A stretch of 64,000 nucleotides of DNA, taken from positions 1 through 64,000 of the forward strand of contig JADJZE010000005.1 in NCBI GenBank assembly GCA_016719405.1, read 5' to 3'. The notes below the pieces were generated by a model, which had not been told where the DNA came from, did no database searches, and saw only the letters and a list, made by a program, of their open reading frames with translations. Positions 53,888 to 62,829 of this stretch are shown one piece after another. Source of the stretch: Candidatus Aalborgicola lynettensis. GTDB taxonomy: Bacteria; Pseudomonadota; Gammaproteobacteria; Burkholderiales; Burkholderiaceae_C. Both the position numbers and the translations under genes were made by a program. Each line of letters starts with the position of its first letter. The first letter of the stretch is position 1.

Positions 53888-54328
53888 TCAAAGAGGGGTT
53901 AAGGATGTGGCATCTTGCAGCCAGGGGTTCAAAGTGGGAATGCCGGTGTCAAGAAAGTGCTTGGTATTGCGTGTCACCAACGTCAAACGGTTCACGGTGG
54001 CCACGGCAGAAATGAGCAAATCCAAATCTTCCTGGGGTTTGCCAATGGCTTCCACAGACGCTTTTAAACGCCCAAAAGTGCGCCATACGGGTTCATCGGT
54101 GGCCAAAATTCGGGCTGCAAATTGATCGTTCAAGCCATCAAACCACAGCTGCAAACTGTTGCGCATGCGCCCGACCGGCAGACGCTCAATGCCATATTGA
54201 ACTTCACCCAGCGTGACCATACTGAGCACAGCATCTGCAGCGTGTTGGGCGAGCCACTTTTGCACCAGCACATCGGGTGCTTTTCGGGTCAGCTCAGACA
54301 CAACACAGGTGTCCAACAGCCACTTCAC
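53888..54328 (-). CDS. PIN-domain toxin, VapC/FitB type
   Basis: A 146-residue PIN-domain ribonuclease: first acidic motif MKWLLDTCVVSELTRKAPD, GEVQYGIERLP, and the later acidic cluster PQEDLDLLISAVATVNRLTL and VTRNTKHFLDTGI. VapC toxins cut tRNA or rRNA and block translation. Its start is four bases after the antitoxin stop. The module sits between hom and thrC, which are adjacent in many relatives, so it appears inserted into the operon. Confidence 0.9.
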   Translation of the reverse strand: MKWLLDTCVVSELTRKAPDVLVQKWLAQHAADAVLSMVTLGEVQYGIERLPVGRMRNSLQLWFDGLNDQFAARILATDEPVWRTFGRLKASVEAIGKPQEDLDLLISAVATVNRLTLVTRNTKHFLDTGIPTLNPWLQDATSLTPL

Positions 54329-54331
54329 CGA

Positions 54332-54610
54332 CTAGCCCCCCAACTGCACGGGGTGCTTGCGGCTGCGTCGCACGGGCAGCGGAAAATCATCCGCGCGGGG
54401 AACGCTGAGCAAGTATTGCGCAAAACCATCGGGCTGGGCGGTGGCGGGCACTGCCGCGCTGGCGGCAACATCGTCACCAGCGGCGGCTGCCACCACGCGC
54501 ACCACAGCGCGCCCATGGCGGGTGATGACCTGCGGCCCCTGCGACAGGGTTTGCTCGATCATTTCGCTGAAGCGGTTTTTAGCCTCTTGAACTTGCCAAA
54601 CTGTGGTCAC
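54332..54610 (-). CDS. Phd/YefM-type antitoxin
   Basis: A 92-residue antitoxin. The N-terminal DNA-binding part is typical of Phd/YefM (MTTVWQVQEAKNRFSEMIEQ, GPQVITRHGRAVVRVV). The C-terminal part that would wrap the toxin is Ala-rich and ends RRSRKHPVQLGG. It is translationally close to the PIN toxin. A palindrome (tagcc-N5-ggcta) lies between its start and a good promoter, fitting autorepression. Confidence 0.87.
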   Translation of the reverse strand: MTTVWQVQEAKNRFSEMIEQTLSQGPQVITRHGRAVVRVVAAAAGDDVAASAAVPATAQPDGFAQYLLSVPRADDFPLPVRRSRKHPVQLGG

Positions 54611-54625
54611 GATAGCGTCTTATTT

Positions 54626-54670
54626 TAGCCAATCAGGCTAGAATTATAGACATAAGTTCCCCCAATTCAA
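54626..54670 (-). promoter_or_regulatory. Promoter and operator of the PIN toxin-antitoxin module
   Basis: On the minus strand TTGAAT (54665-54670), a 16-base spacer and TATAAT (54643-54648) form a good sigma70 promoter. A palindrome tagcc-aatca-ggcta lies at 54626-54640, between the -10 and the antitoxin ATG, where a repressor would act. The -35 overlaps the hom stop codon. Confidence 0.65.
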
Positions 54671-56016
54671 GCCAGCTCCTCCTTGCGGATGCGCACAATG
54701 GGCGCCAGCACGGTGGGCAGGGCCTGCATCTGCGCCAGGGCGGTGTTCATGTGGGCCTCGACACAGTCGTGGGTGAGGATGATCAGGTCGGTCTGCGGCA
54801 CATTGCCTTCGCCTGCCACTTCATCGGCTTCGCGCTGCAACACGGCGTCGATATTGATACCGGCACTGGCCAGAATGCCGGTCACCTTGGCCAGCACGCC
54901 AGCCTGGTCGGCCACGCGCAGGCGCAGGTAGTAGGCGGTCAGCACATCACCCATGGGCAGAATGGGCATATCGCTCAAAGAGCTGGGCTGGAAGGCCAGG
55001 TGCGGCACGCGGTTGGCGGCGTCCGCCGTGTGCAGGCGGGTCACGTCCACCAGGTCGGCAATCACCGCGCTGGCGGTGGGCTCGGAGCCGGCGCCCTTGC
55101 CGTAGTACAGCGTGGTGCCCACGGCATCGCCCTGCACCATGACGGCGTTCATGGCGCCTTCCACATTGGCGATCAGGCGCTTGGCGGGAATCAGGCAGGG
55201 GTGTACGCGCAGCTCCACGCCTGCGGGCAGGTTCTTGGCCGCGTCGGCTTGCCGGCGCTTGGCAATCCCCAGCAGCTTGATGCGGTAGCCCAGTTGCTCG
55301 GCGTATTTGATGTCGCTGGCGCCCAGCTTGGTAATGCCTTCGACATAGGCTTTGTCAAACTGCACCGGAATACCAAACGCAATGGAGCACATCAGGGTGG
55401 CCTTGTGCGCCGCGTCCACGCCTTCAATGTCAAAGGTGGGGTCGGCTTCGGCGTAACCCAGTCGCTGGGCTTCTTTCAACACCAAGGCAAAATCCAGGCC
55501 CTTGTCGCGCATCTCGGACAGGATGAAGTTGGTGGTGCCGTTGATGATGCCCGCCACCCATTGAATCTGGTTGGCGGTCAGCCCTTCGCGCAGCGCCTTG
55601 ATGATGGGAATGCCACCGGCCACGGCCGCCTCAAACGCCACCATCACGCCCTTGGCGGAGGCGGCAGCAAAGATTTCGGTGCCGTGCACGGCCAGCAGCG
55701 CCTTGTTGGCAGTGACCACGTGTTTGCCCGCCGCAATGGCTTCGAGCACCAGGGTTTTGGCGATGCCGTAGCCGCCAATCAGTTCGATGACGATGTCGAT
55801 TTCGGGGTTGGCAATGATGGCGCGCGCGTCGTTGACCACCTGCACGCCCTCGCCCACGATGGACTGGGCCCGCGCCACATCCAGATCGGCCACCATGGTG
55901 ATGGCAATGCCGCGACCGGCGCGGCGCTGGATTTCTTCCTGGTTGCGCTTCAGCACCCCAAAGGTGCCTGCACCCACCACGCCAATGCCCATCAGGCCCA
56001 CTTGAATCGGTTTCAT
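54667..56016 (-). CDS. hom: Homoserine dehydrogenase
   Basis: A 449-residue NAD(P)-dependent dehydrogenase reducing aspartate semialdehyde to homoserine. The Rossmann motif is VGLMGIGVVGAGTFGVLKRN. The catalytic domain includes VVTANKALLAVHG, AFEAAVAGGIPIIKAL, IINGTTNFILSEM and EADPTFDIEGVDAAHK. A C-terminal ACT domain (LRLRVADQAGVLAKVTGILA) provides allosteric control, usually by threonine. The start is ATG 56016. The toxin-antitoxin pair follows, then thrC. Confidence 0.97.
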   Translation of the reverse strand: MKPIQVGLMGIGVVGAGTFGVLKRNQEEIQRRAGRGIAITMVADLDVARAQSIVGEGVQVVNDARAIIANPEIDIVIELIGGYGIAKTLVLEAIAAGKHVVTANKALLAVHGTEIFAAASAKGVMVAFEAAVAGGIPIIKALREGLTANQIQWVAGIINGTTNFILSEMRDKGLDFALVLKEAQRLGYAEADPTFDIEGVDAAHKATLMCSIAFGIPVQFDKAYVEGITKLGASDIKYAEQLGYRIKLLGIAKRRQADAAKNLPAGVELRVHPCLIPAKRLIANVEGAMNAVMVQGDAVGTTLYYGKGAGSEPTASAVIADLVDVTRLHTADAANRVPHLAFQPSSLSDMPILPMGDVLTAYYLRLRVADQAGVLAKVTGILASAGINIDAVLQREADEVAGEGNVPQTDLIILTHDCVEAHMNTALAQMQALPTVLAPIVRIRKEELA

Positions 56017-56081
56017 ATCACTCTCTCATCGGTTTGGGACAGGGCGGGTCGCGCTGCGACTGCGGTCTATCCTACTAGGTA

Positions 56082-56136
56082 AAAAATGCCATTTCCGCAC
56101 GCCAGACGTGCGCAAGAAGCTATCAAAATTATAGCA
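56082..56136 (+). repeat. Double-hairpin intergenic repeat, copy 9
   Basis: The core gcacgccagacgtgcgcaag is followed by aagctatcaaaattatagc, ending directly at the alaA stop codon (minus strand). It is nearly identical to the copies at 2134 and 14352. Confidence 0.85.
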
Positions 56137-56137
56137 A

Positions 56138-57364
56138 TCAGGTTCCCACGCGCTTGCGGTAATGCTCCAGGAAGCGGGCGATGCGGCCAATGGCCTCGCG
56201 CAGGTCGTCTTCATGCGGCAGGAACACGATGCGGAAGTGGTCGGGCTTCTTCCAGTTAAAGCCCGTGCCCTGCACCAGCATGACGCGGGTTTCGCGCAGC
56301 AGTTCCAGAAAAAACTGGCGATCATCGGCAATCGGGTAGACCGCCGGGTCGAGCCGGGGAAACATATACAGCGCAGCCTGGGGTTTGACACACGTCACAC
56401 CGGGAATGGCGGTAATCAGCTCATAGGCCAGGTCGCGCTGGCGGCGCAGGCGCCCGCCCTCGCACACCAGGTCGTTGATGCTTTGGTAGCCGCCCAGCGC
56501 TGTTTGAATGGCCCACTGGCCCGGCACGTTGGAACACAGTTTCATGTTGGAGAGCATGTTCAGGCCCTCGATGTAGTCGGCAGCCGAGCGCTTGTCGCCC
56601 GACACCACCATCCAGCCCGCGCGGTAACCGCAGGAGCGGTAGCTTTTGGAGAGGGAGTTGAAGGTGAGCGTGAGCACGTCGTCCGACAGGCTGGCCATCG
56701 CGGTGTGGCGGTTGCCGTCGTACAGCACCTTGTCGTACACCTCGTCGGCCATGATCACCAAACCATGCGCGCGGGCGATTTCCACAATGCCCTTGAGCAG
56801 TTCGTCGGAATACAGCGCCCCGGTGGGGTTATTGGGGTTAAGCACGACAATGCCCTTGGTGCGCGGCGTGATCTTGGCGCGGATGTCGTCCAGGTCGGGC
56901 ATCCAGCCATTGGCCTCGTCGCACAGGTAATGCACCGGCGTGCCGCCGGACAGGCTGGTGGCGGCGGTCCACAGCGGGTAGTCGGGCATGGGCAGCAGCA
57001 GCTCGTCGCCGTTGTCCAGTAGCGTGTTGGTGGCCATGGTGATCAGCTCACTGGCACCGTTGCCCAGGTAAATATCGTCCAGCGTGACGCCAACAATGCC
57101 CTGCTTTTGCGTCTCGTGCATCACCGCCTTGCGGGCGGCAAAAATGCCTTTGCTGTCCGAATAACCGGCCGAGTTGGGCAGGTTGCGGATCATGTCCTGC
57201 TGGATTTCTTCCGGCGCATCGAAGCCGAACGGCGCCATGTTGCCGATGTTCAGCTTGATGATCTTCTGGCCTTCGTCCTCCATCTGACGCGCCGCGTCCA
57301 TGATCGGACCGCGGATGTCGTAGAGCACATTGGCCAGTTTGGCCGATTTTTGTATGGTTTTCAA
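56138..57364 (-). CDS. alaA: Alanine transaminase AlaA-like aminotransferase
   Basis: A 408-residue class I aminotransferase closely resembling E. coli AlaA: SAKLANVLYDIRGPIMDAAR, KLNIGNMAPFGFDAPEEIQ, IYLGNGASELITMA, DYPLWTAATSLSGGTPVHYL, NPNNPTGALYSDEL and the PLP lysine in FNSLSKSYRSCGYRAGWMV. It makes alanine from pyruvate and glutamate. The start seems to be TTG at 57364: that residue aligns with the E. coli initiator Met, and ggaggg lies just upstream (short spacing). No suitable ATG is nearby. It lies upstream of hom in the same direction. Confidence 0.92.
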   Translation of the reverse strand: MKTIQKSAKLANVLYDIRGPIMDAARQMEDEGQKIIKLNIGNMAPFGFDAPEEIQQDMIRNLPNSAGYSDSKGIFAARKAVMHETQKQGIVGVTLDDIYLGNGASELITMATNTLLDNGDELLLPMPDYPLWTAATSLSGGTPVHYLCDEANGWMPDLDDIRAKITPRTKGIVVLNPNNPTGALYSDELLKGIVEIARAHGLVIMADEVYDKVLYDGNRHTAMASLSDDVLTLTFNSLSKSYRSCGYRAGWMVVSGDKRSAADYIEGLNMLSNMKLCSNVPGQWAIQTALGGYQSINDLVCEGGRLRRQRDLAYELITAIPGVTCVKPQAALYMFPRLDPAVYPIADDRQFFLELLRETRVMLVQGTGFNWKKPDHFRIVFLPHEDDLREAIGRIARFLEHYRKRVGT

Positions 57365-57475
57365 AGTCCCTCCAGCGGGTGCAAATTCAGGGCGAAAACT
57401 ATAATTTGACCACAGTTCCACGCCCTGCTCCCGCCATACGCGTGCACTGCAACACCCCAATAGCCAGGAGTCCCC

Positions 57476-57841
57476 ATGAAATTCCAACCCGATGCCGCTG
57501 CAGGCACTTCCATTACCGGCTACGGCGCCGGGTGGATTGCCGTCAACGGCGAGCGGTTTGACTCCAGCATCGTCATTTGCTCCAGTGGAGAACGTTTTGC
57601 CTGGAACTGCGACACTTTTGACGCACTGCAAGCCGCGCACTTTGCGCAATTGGCGACGTTGGGCGCTGAACTGATTCTGTTTGGCAGCGGTGAGCGTATC
57701 CGCTTTCCCCAGCCCCAGTGGCTGCAAGCACTCTATGCCCAGCGCATTGGCGTGGAAACCATGGACACGCAGGCTGCGTGCCGCACCTTCAACTTTTTGG
57801 CTGCGGAAGGCCGAAAAGTAGTGGCTGCAATTTTGCTCTAG
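57476..57841 (+). CDS. Mth938-like (DUF498) protein
   Basis: A 121-residue single-domain protein of the Mth938/DUF498 family, related to the mitochondrial complex I assembly factor NDUFAF3: SITGYGAGWIAVNGERFDSS, LILFGSGERIRFPQPQWL, RIGVETMDTQAACRTFNFLA and GRKVVAAIL. The bacterial role is not established. The ATG at 57476 is preceded by aggag. It diverges from alaA and precedes bcp. Confidence 0.88.
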   Translation: MKFQPDAAAGTSITGYGAGWIAVNGERFDSSIVICSSGERFAWNCDTFDALQAAHFAQLATLGAELILFGSGERIRFPQPQWLQALYAQRIGVETMDTQAACRTFNFLAAEGRKVVAAILL

Positions 57842-57991
57842 CCCGTACTTACCCTGATACGTGCCTCGCAAAGTACGCAGAACCCCAATTCAGAGTAAAA
57901 TCAGGGGTTGCAGTCGAGGGTGTTTGAGCGCTGTCACGCTCTCCCCCTCTGCTTTGACTGACACACCCAGCACGCGAGACTAAAACACCCT

Positions 57992-58468
57992 ATGGCGATC
58001 GTTGTCAACAAACCCCTACCCGAATTTGAGTCCAACGCCACCAGTGGCATCAAGGTAAGCAACACCACCCATGTCGGTAACACCATGGTATTGTTTTTTT
58101 ATCCCAAGGACAACACCCCCGGTTGCACCACGGAGGCTATGCAGTTTCGTGACAAGTACAAAGACTTTGTAAAAGCCGGGGCCACTGTATTTGGGGTTTC
58201 CCGCGACAACATGAAGTCGCACGACGAATTCAAGGCCAAGCTCGAACTTCCCTTTGAGCTGATTGCCGACACCGAAGAAAAAATGTGCCACATGTTCGGC
58301 GTGGTCAAAAACAAGATCATGTACGGCAAAAAGGTCAAAGGTATTGAGCGCAGCACCTTCCTGATTGGCCCCGATGGCATTCTCAAGGAAGAATGGCGCG
58401 GCCTGAAAGTTCCCGGCCATGTGGACGACGTTCTGAAGGCCGTCAAAGCGCTGAAAAAAGCCGTCTGA
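57992..58468 (+). CDS. bcp: Peroxiredoxin of the Bcp/PrxQ type
   Basis: A 158-residue thiol peroxidase that reduces hydrogen and alkyl peroxides. The peroxidatic cysteine is in FYPKDNTPGCTTEAMQFRD. In place of a resolving cysteine five residues later there is F, so it looks like a 1-Cys or alternative-resolution form. ADTEEKMCHMFGV has another cysteine. GIERSTFLIGPDGILKEEWR is a family motif. A clear intrinsic terminator follows at 58551. Confidence 0.93.
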   Translation: MAIVVNKPLPEFESNATSGIKVSNTTHVGNTMVLFFYPKDNTPGCTTEAMQFRDKYKDFVKAGATVFGVSRDNMKSHDEFKAKLELPFELIADTEEKMCHMFGVVKNKIMYGKKVKGIERSTFLIGPDGILKEEWRGLKVPGHVDDVLKAVKALKKAV

Positions 58469-58550
58469 TCGACGCACCAGCGCCACACCGGCGTTGCAGG
58501 GCTCATGCATAATGGCCCAATGCCGTTGAACATCGCAACCGCGCTCCAAC

Positions 58551-58582
58551 AAAAAGCCGCCTTGGCTCAGGGCGGCTTTTTT
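58551..58582 (+). terminator. Rho-independent terminator after bcp
   Basis: The stem aagccgcc / ggcggctt with a nine-base loop (ttggctcag) is followed by a T run (ttttttgctttt). It lies 83 bases after the bcp stop and ahead of the PIN-PhoH gene. Confidence 0.88.
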
Positions 58583-58620
58583 GCTTTTGCTTTGCCAACT
58601 TTCATTTTGTACCCTTCTAC

Positions 58621-60324
58621 GTGAGCCCCTCCCCAATGCCCCTGCCTCCTGCACCCACCAAGCCCGCCGACCGACTCACCCCCAAAGCGTTTGAAACCAG
58701 CGCACGTGCAACCCGTCGTCCGCTTCCCAAAGGTGACGCTGCCTTGGTTGCCAGCACGGTAGCCGAAGTGCCAGCGGTGCAGAAACGCAAGACCAGTCCA
58801 GTCGCGCGCAGCAAACTAAAGGAAGTACCCGCGTCACCGATGGTATCCGTGCCGACCGCCGTGACCACGACTGCCCAGGCCCAGGCCGCGCCAATTGCCC
58901 ACCATTCGACTCGCGCCAAAAAAGCCCCGCACGCCGGGCCAACCAAATTGTTTGTGCTGGACACCAATGTGCTGCTGCACGACCCCAGCAGCCTGTTCCG
59001 GTTTGAAGAGCACGACATCTACCTGCCCATGATCGTGCTGGAGGAGCTGGACGGCCACAAAAAGGGCATGACCGAAGTGGCCCGTAATGCCCGCCAGACC
59101 AGCCGCACGCTGGACGCACTGGCCGGTACACCCGGCGCCGACATCAGCGCGGGCTTTCAGTTAAACAGCACCGGCCATCGCGAGGCCGGTGGCAAACTGC
59201 TGTTCCAGACCCAACCCCTGAATTACAGCCTGCCCACCAGCCTGCCGCAGGGCAAGGCCGACAACCAGATTCTGGGCGTAGTGGAAGCCTTGCGCCAGTT
59301 GCATGCGCCGCGCGAAGTGGTGCTGGTGTCCAAAGATATCAATATGCGGGTCAAGTCGCGGGCCTTGGGCTTGGCTACCGACGACTACCAGAATGACAAA
59401 ACCCTGGAAGACGGCGATTTACTTTACTCGGGGGCCTTTGCACTGCCATCGGACTTTTGGGCCACCCATGGCCAGGCGGTGGAAAGCTGGCAACAAGGCC
59501 AGCACACCTTCTACAAGGTGGACGGTCCGGTGGTGCCGAGTTTGCTGATCAACCAGTTTGTGTATTTTGAGTCCCCCGGCGAGCCCAGCCTGTATGCCCG
59601 TGTGACCGAGATCCGCGGCAGCACAGCGGTCATCAAGACGCTGCGCGATTTCAACCACCTGAAAAATGCCGTATGGGGTGTGACCACCCGCAACCGCGAA
59701 CAAAACTTTGCCATGAACCTGCTCATGGATCCGGAAGTGGACTTTGTCACCCTCACCGGCACTGCGGGTACCGGTAAAACCCTGATGGCACTGGCAGCCG
59801 GCCTGACCCAGGTACTGGACGACCGCCGCTACACCGAAATCATCGTCACCCGCGCCACGGTGAGCGTGGGCGAAGACATCGGATTCCTGCCCGGCACCGA
59901 AGAAGAAAAAATGGGCCCCTGGATGGGTGCACTCGATGACAACCTGGAGGTCCTAGGTAAATCCGACACCAGCGCCGGCGAATGGGGGCGCGCCGCCACC
60001 AATGAGCTGATTCGCAGCCGGATCAAGATCAAGAGCATGAACTTCATGCGCGGGCGTACGTTTCTCAACAAATACGTGATCATCGACGAGGCACAAAATC
60101 TCACACCCAAACAGATGAAAACGCTCATCACCCGCGCTGGCCCTGGCACCAAGATCATCTGCATGGGCAATTTGGCGCAGATCGACACCCCTTATCTGAC
60201 CGAAGGCTCATCCGGCCTGACGTTTGCGGTAGACAAGTTCAAGGGCTGGCCGCACGGCGGCCACATTACCCTGGCACGTGGCGAGCGTTCGCGCCTGGCA
60301 GACTTTGCCAGCGAAGTGCTTTAA
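58621..60324 (+). CDS. phoH: PIN-PhoH family ATPase/ribonuclease (PhoH2 type)
   Basis: A 567-residue two-domain protein. Residues about 1-105 are low-complexity and basic. A PIN domain follows (TKLFVLDTNVLLHDPSSLFR; MIVLEELDGHKKGMTEVARN; VVLVSKDINMRVKSRALG). The C-terminal PhoH ATPase has Walker A FVTLTGTAGTGKTLMALAAG, GFLPGTEEEKMGPWMGA and Walker B KYVIIDEAQNLTPKQMKTL. Such proteins unwind and cut RNA in an ATP-dependent way. The start is GTG 58621 or ATG 58636. Despite the name, no Pho box is seen here. Confidence 0.93.
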   Translation: MSPSPMPLPPAPTKPADRLTPKAFETSARATRRPLPKGDAALVASTVAEVPAVQKRKTSPVARSKLKEVPASPMVSVPTAVTTTAQAQAAPIAHHSTRAKKAPHAGPTKLFVLDTNVLLHDPSSLFRFEEHDIYLPMIVLEELDGHKKGMTEVARNARQTSRTLDALAGTPGADISAGFQLNSTGHREAGGKLLFQTQPLNYSLPTSLPQGKADNQILGVVEALRQLHAPREVVLVSKDINMRVKSRALGLATDDYQNDKTLEDGDLLYSGAFALPSDFWATHGQAVESWQQGQHTFYKVDGPVVPSLLINQFVYFESPGEPSLYARVTEIRGSTAVIKTLRDFNHLKNAVWGVTTRNREQNFAMNLLMDPEVDFVTLTGTAGTGKTLMALAAGLTQVLDDRRYTEIIVTRATVSVGEDIGFLPGTEEEKMGPWMGALDDNLEVLGKSDTSAGEWGRAATNELIRSRIKIKSMNFMRGRTFLNKYVIIDEAQNLTPKQMKTLITRAGPGTKIICMGNLAQIDTPYLTEGSSGLTFAVDKFKGWPHGGHITLARGERSRLADFASEVL

Positions 60325-60383
60325 CAAACCACTATCGAATCGCAACACAGTGCTGTAGACAACTCCAGGGAAGGCGACTTTAT

Positions 60384-60432
60384 GCTATATTTTTTATAGC
60401 TAATACCGCCCGACTGGCGAGCGCAAATGGCT
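60384..60432 (+). repeat. Degenerate double-hairpin repeat, copy 10
   Basis: A gctatattttttatagc hairpin is followed by taataccgcccgactggcga, then gcgcaaatgg. It has the layout of the intergenic repeat in inverted order with a worn core. It lies between the convergent phoH and dnaB genes. Confidence 0.5.
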
Positions 60433-60439
60433 GATTTCT

Positions 60440-61858
60440 TTAATAATCACCGCCACCCGTCCCGCCACCATGGGCCAGGCTTTCAAACTTGGTCAACTCA
60501 CGCAGGAATGCCAGCTTGACGGTTCCAGTTGGGCCGTTACGCTGTTTGGCGATAATGACCTCTGCAACACCCGGCTCCTTACAGGCTTCTTTGGTGTAAT
60601 ACTCATCGCGGTAAATGAACATGATGACATCGGCGTCCTGCTCAATGGCACCGGATTCGCGCAAGTCACTCATCATGGGGCGCTTGTCGGTACGGGACTC
60701 CACGCCCCGGCTGAGCTGGGACAGGGCAATCACCGGGCAACCCAATTCCTTGGCCAGCATCTTTAACCCCCGCGAGATTTCACCCACTGCGGTGGCCCTG
60801 TTCTCATCACTCATGCTGCCCGAAGTGCTCATCAACTGCAAATAGTCCACCACGATAAGGCCCAGTTTGCCGCCGCATTGGCGTGCCAGGCGGCGTGCGT
60901 TGGCGCGCAGTTCGCTGACGGTCAGACCCGGTGTTTCATCAATGTGCAGCGACACATTGCGCAGCTTCTCCATGGCCTCGGTCAGACGCGGCCACTCGTC
61001 GTCTTTGAGCCTTCCGGTGCGTAAACGCATCTGGTCGATACGACCAATCGAACCCACGATACGAATCGCCAACTGCGATGCCCCCATCTCCATCGAAAAC
61101 ACAGCCACCGGAAGTTGCTCATTCATGGCCACATGCTCGGCAATATTGATCGCCAAGGCCGTTTTACCCATGGAAGGACGGGCGGCAAGAATGATCAAAT
61201 CCCCCGCCTGCATACCCGACGTCATGCGGTCAAAATCGTAGAATCCCGTGGGCACTCCGGTGATGTCGTTCGGGTTGTCGGCCATCTCCGTCACGCGGTC
61301 GAGCAGTTGTACCACCAAGCTGTCCAACCCCTGAAAGCCCTGCTTCATGCGGGTGCCTTCTTCCCCGATGTTAAAGATCTTCTGCTCGGCCTCGTCCAGA
61401 ATCTTGTCCACCGCCCGCCCCATGGGATTGAAGGCATTGGTCGCAATTTCGTCGCTGGCGCTGACCAGCTTGCGCAAAATGGAGCGTTCGCGCACGATCT
61501 CCGCGTAGCGCCGGATATTGCTGGCACTGGGCACATACTGGGCCAGTGCGTTCAGATAGATCAGGCCACCCATCTCCTCGGCGCGCCCCTGGCTTTGCAG
61601 ATGCTCAAAGACCGTGATCACATCCGCTGGCCTGCTGGCATTCACCAACGCTGCGATAGCGCCGAAAATCAGCTTGTGCTCATAGCGGTAGAAGTCAGTG
61701 TCGCTAAGCATGTCACCCACGCGATCCCAGGCGCTGTTGTCCAGCAACAAGCCACCCAACACGCTGGACTCCCCCTCAATCGAATGGGGTGGCACACGTA
61801 ACTGGCTGATTTGACGATCCGGTTTGTAGTCTTCTACGGCAGAAATAAGGGCTGACAT
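60440..61858 (-). CDS. dnaB: Replicative DNA helicase
   Basis: A 472-residue hexameric helicase. The N-terminal domain (HSIEGESSVLGGLLLDNSAW) joins through a linker helix to the RecA-like domain with Walker A AARPSMGKTALAINIA, Walker B LIVVDYLQLMS, and GCPVIALSQLSRGVESRTDK. The C-terminal arginine-finger region is GPTGTVKLAFLRELTKFES. The start is ATG 61858 with gaagga upstream. It lies downstream of rplI in the rpsF-priB-rpsR-rplI-dnaB order common in Burkholderiales, after a terminator. Confidence 0.98.
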   Translation of the reverse strand: MSALISAVEDYKPDRQISQLRVPPHSIEGESSVLGGLLLDNSAWDRVGDMLSDTDFYRYEHKLIFGAIAALVNASRPADVITVFEHLQSQGRAEEMGGLIYLNALAQYVPSASNIRRYAEIVRERSILRKLVSASDEIATNAFNPMGRAVDKILDEAEQKIFNIGEEGTRMKQGFQGLDSLVVQLLDRVTEMADNPNDITGVPTGFYDFDRMTSGMQAGDLIILAARPSMGKTALAINIAEHVAMNEQLPVAVFSMEMGASQLAIRIVGSIGRIDQMRLRTGRLKDDEWPRLTEAMEKLRNVSLHIDETPGLTVSELRANARRLARQCGGKLGLIVVDYLQLMSTSGSMSDENRATAVGEISRGLKMLAKELGCPVIALSQLSRGVESRTDKRPMMSDLRESGAIEQDADVIMFIYRDEYYTKEACKEPGVAEVIIAKQRNGPTGTVKLAFLRELTKFESLAHGGGTGGGDY

Positions 61859-61981
61859 GTGTTTTCCTTCAAGCACTCGATGCTACGCCGGGCGGAATCC
61901 GATGTCGAATGAATGGCTGGGCATAAACCGTGAAGATCCTGTGGATAGGGCGTGGAAATACGGGGATAACACGGCATTAAA

Positions 61982-62018
61982 AAAGCAAAAGCCGCAAAGG
62001 AACAAACCTCTGCGGCTT
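61982..62018 (-). terminator. Intrinsic terminator after rplI
   Basis: On the minus strand aagccgca and tgcggctt form a stem around a GAGG/CCTT extension and short loop, followed by ttgctttttta. It separates the ribosomal-protein operon from dnaB. Confidence 0.85.
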
Positions 62019-62064
62019 CGAATGGTGCGGTGAAGGGTCTTTTCAGACCCTTCAATCACCGATA

Positions 62065-62517
62065 TCAGGCGGTCTCGCCGTACACCGAAACAGTGATGTC
62101 CACCACCACGTCGGTGTGCAACGCCACGGCTACCGTGCTGTCGCTGACGACCTTGATGGGGCCATTGGGCATACGAATCTGGGACTTGATGACTTTGTAG
62201 CCGTTTTTGGTCAGCTCCTCGGCGATGTCGGCGTTGGTGACAGAACCAAACAAACGACCGTCCACACCCGCTTTTTGGGTCAGCTTGATACTTGTTCCAC
62301 CTAGCTTGGCGCCCAGCGCCTGGCACTCGGCCAGCTTGGCAGCAGCGACTTTTTCCAGTTCAGCACGGCGTGCTTCGAACTCTGCCTTGGCAGATTCGGT
62401 AGCACGGCGGGCGCGCCCGGACGGAATCAGGAAGTTGCGTGCATAGCCATCTTTGACCTTGACGATCTCGCCCAGGTTACCGAGGTTCACGACCTTGTCG
62501 AGCAGAATAATTTGCAT
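62065..62517 (-). CDS. rplI: Ribosomal protein bL9
   Basis: A 150-residue L9 protein that binds 23S rRNA and limits mRNA slippage. The signature MQIILLDKVVNLGNLGEIVK, VKDGYARNFLIPSGRARRAT is complete. The central helix (AKAEFEARRAELEKVAAAKL) and C-terminal domain (GVDGRLFGSVTNADIAEELT) are present. It follows rpsR by 12 bases and ends the ribosomal operon before a terminator. Confidence 0.98.
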   Translation of the reverse strand: MQIILLDKVVNLGNLGEIVKVKDGYARNFLIPSGRARRATESAKAEFEARRAELEKVAAAKLAECQALGAKLGGTSIKLTQKAGVDGRLFGSVTNADIAEELTKNGYKVIKSQIRMPNGPIKVVSDSTVAVALHTDVVVDITVSVYGETA

Positions 62518-62529
62518 GGTCGAAACTCC

Positions 62530-62811
62530 TTAGATCTTGTGCTGGTCGCTGTAAGGCAGCATCGCCAGGAAGCGAGCGCGCTTGATAGCGGTGTTGAGTT
62601 GGCGCTGGAAAATAGCGCGGGTGCCGGTCAGGCGGGCGGGAATGATCTTGCCATTTTCGGCAATGAAATCACGCAATGTGTCGATGTCTTTGTAGTCGAT
62701 CTCTTCGACGCCAGTCACCGTGAAGCGGCAAAAGCGCTTGCGCTTGAACAGCAGGTTTTGTGCGGGGCGCTTGGGGCGCTTGTCTTTGTTGAATTTTTTG
62801 AACGTTGCCAT
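62530..62811 (-). CDS. rpsR: Ribosomal protein bS18
   Basis: A 93-residue S18 with the typical NLLFKRKRFCRFTVTGVEEI and IDTLRDFIAENGKIIPARLT, ending RARFLAMLPYSDQHKI. It forms a heterodimer with S6 on the 30S platform; rpsF is encoded two genes upstream. ATG 62811 is preferred to an in-frame codon at 62829. Confidence 0.98.
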   Translation of the reverse strand: MATFKKFNKDKRPKRPAQNLLFKRKRFCRFTVTGVEEIDYKDIDTLRDFIAENGKIIPARLTGTRAIFQRQLNTAIKRARFLAMLPYSDQHKI

Positions 62812-62829
62812 GAAAGGCTCCTGAAACAA

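Noticed and set aside
50880..54125. A plus-strand open frame of 1081 codons across moeA and thrC
   Set aside because: It is antisense to thrC, moeA and the toxin gene, begins in a (tgtgca)n microsatellite and has the His/Gly/Arg-rich composition of a shadow frame.
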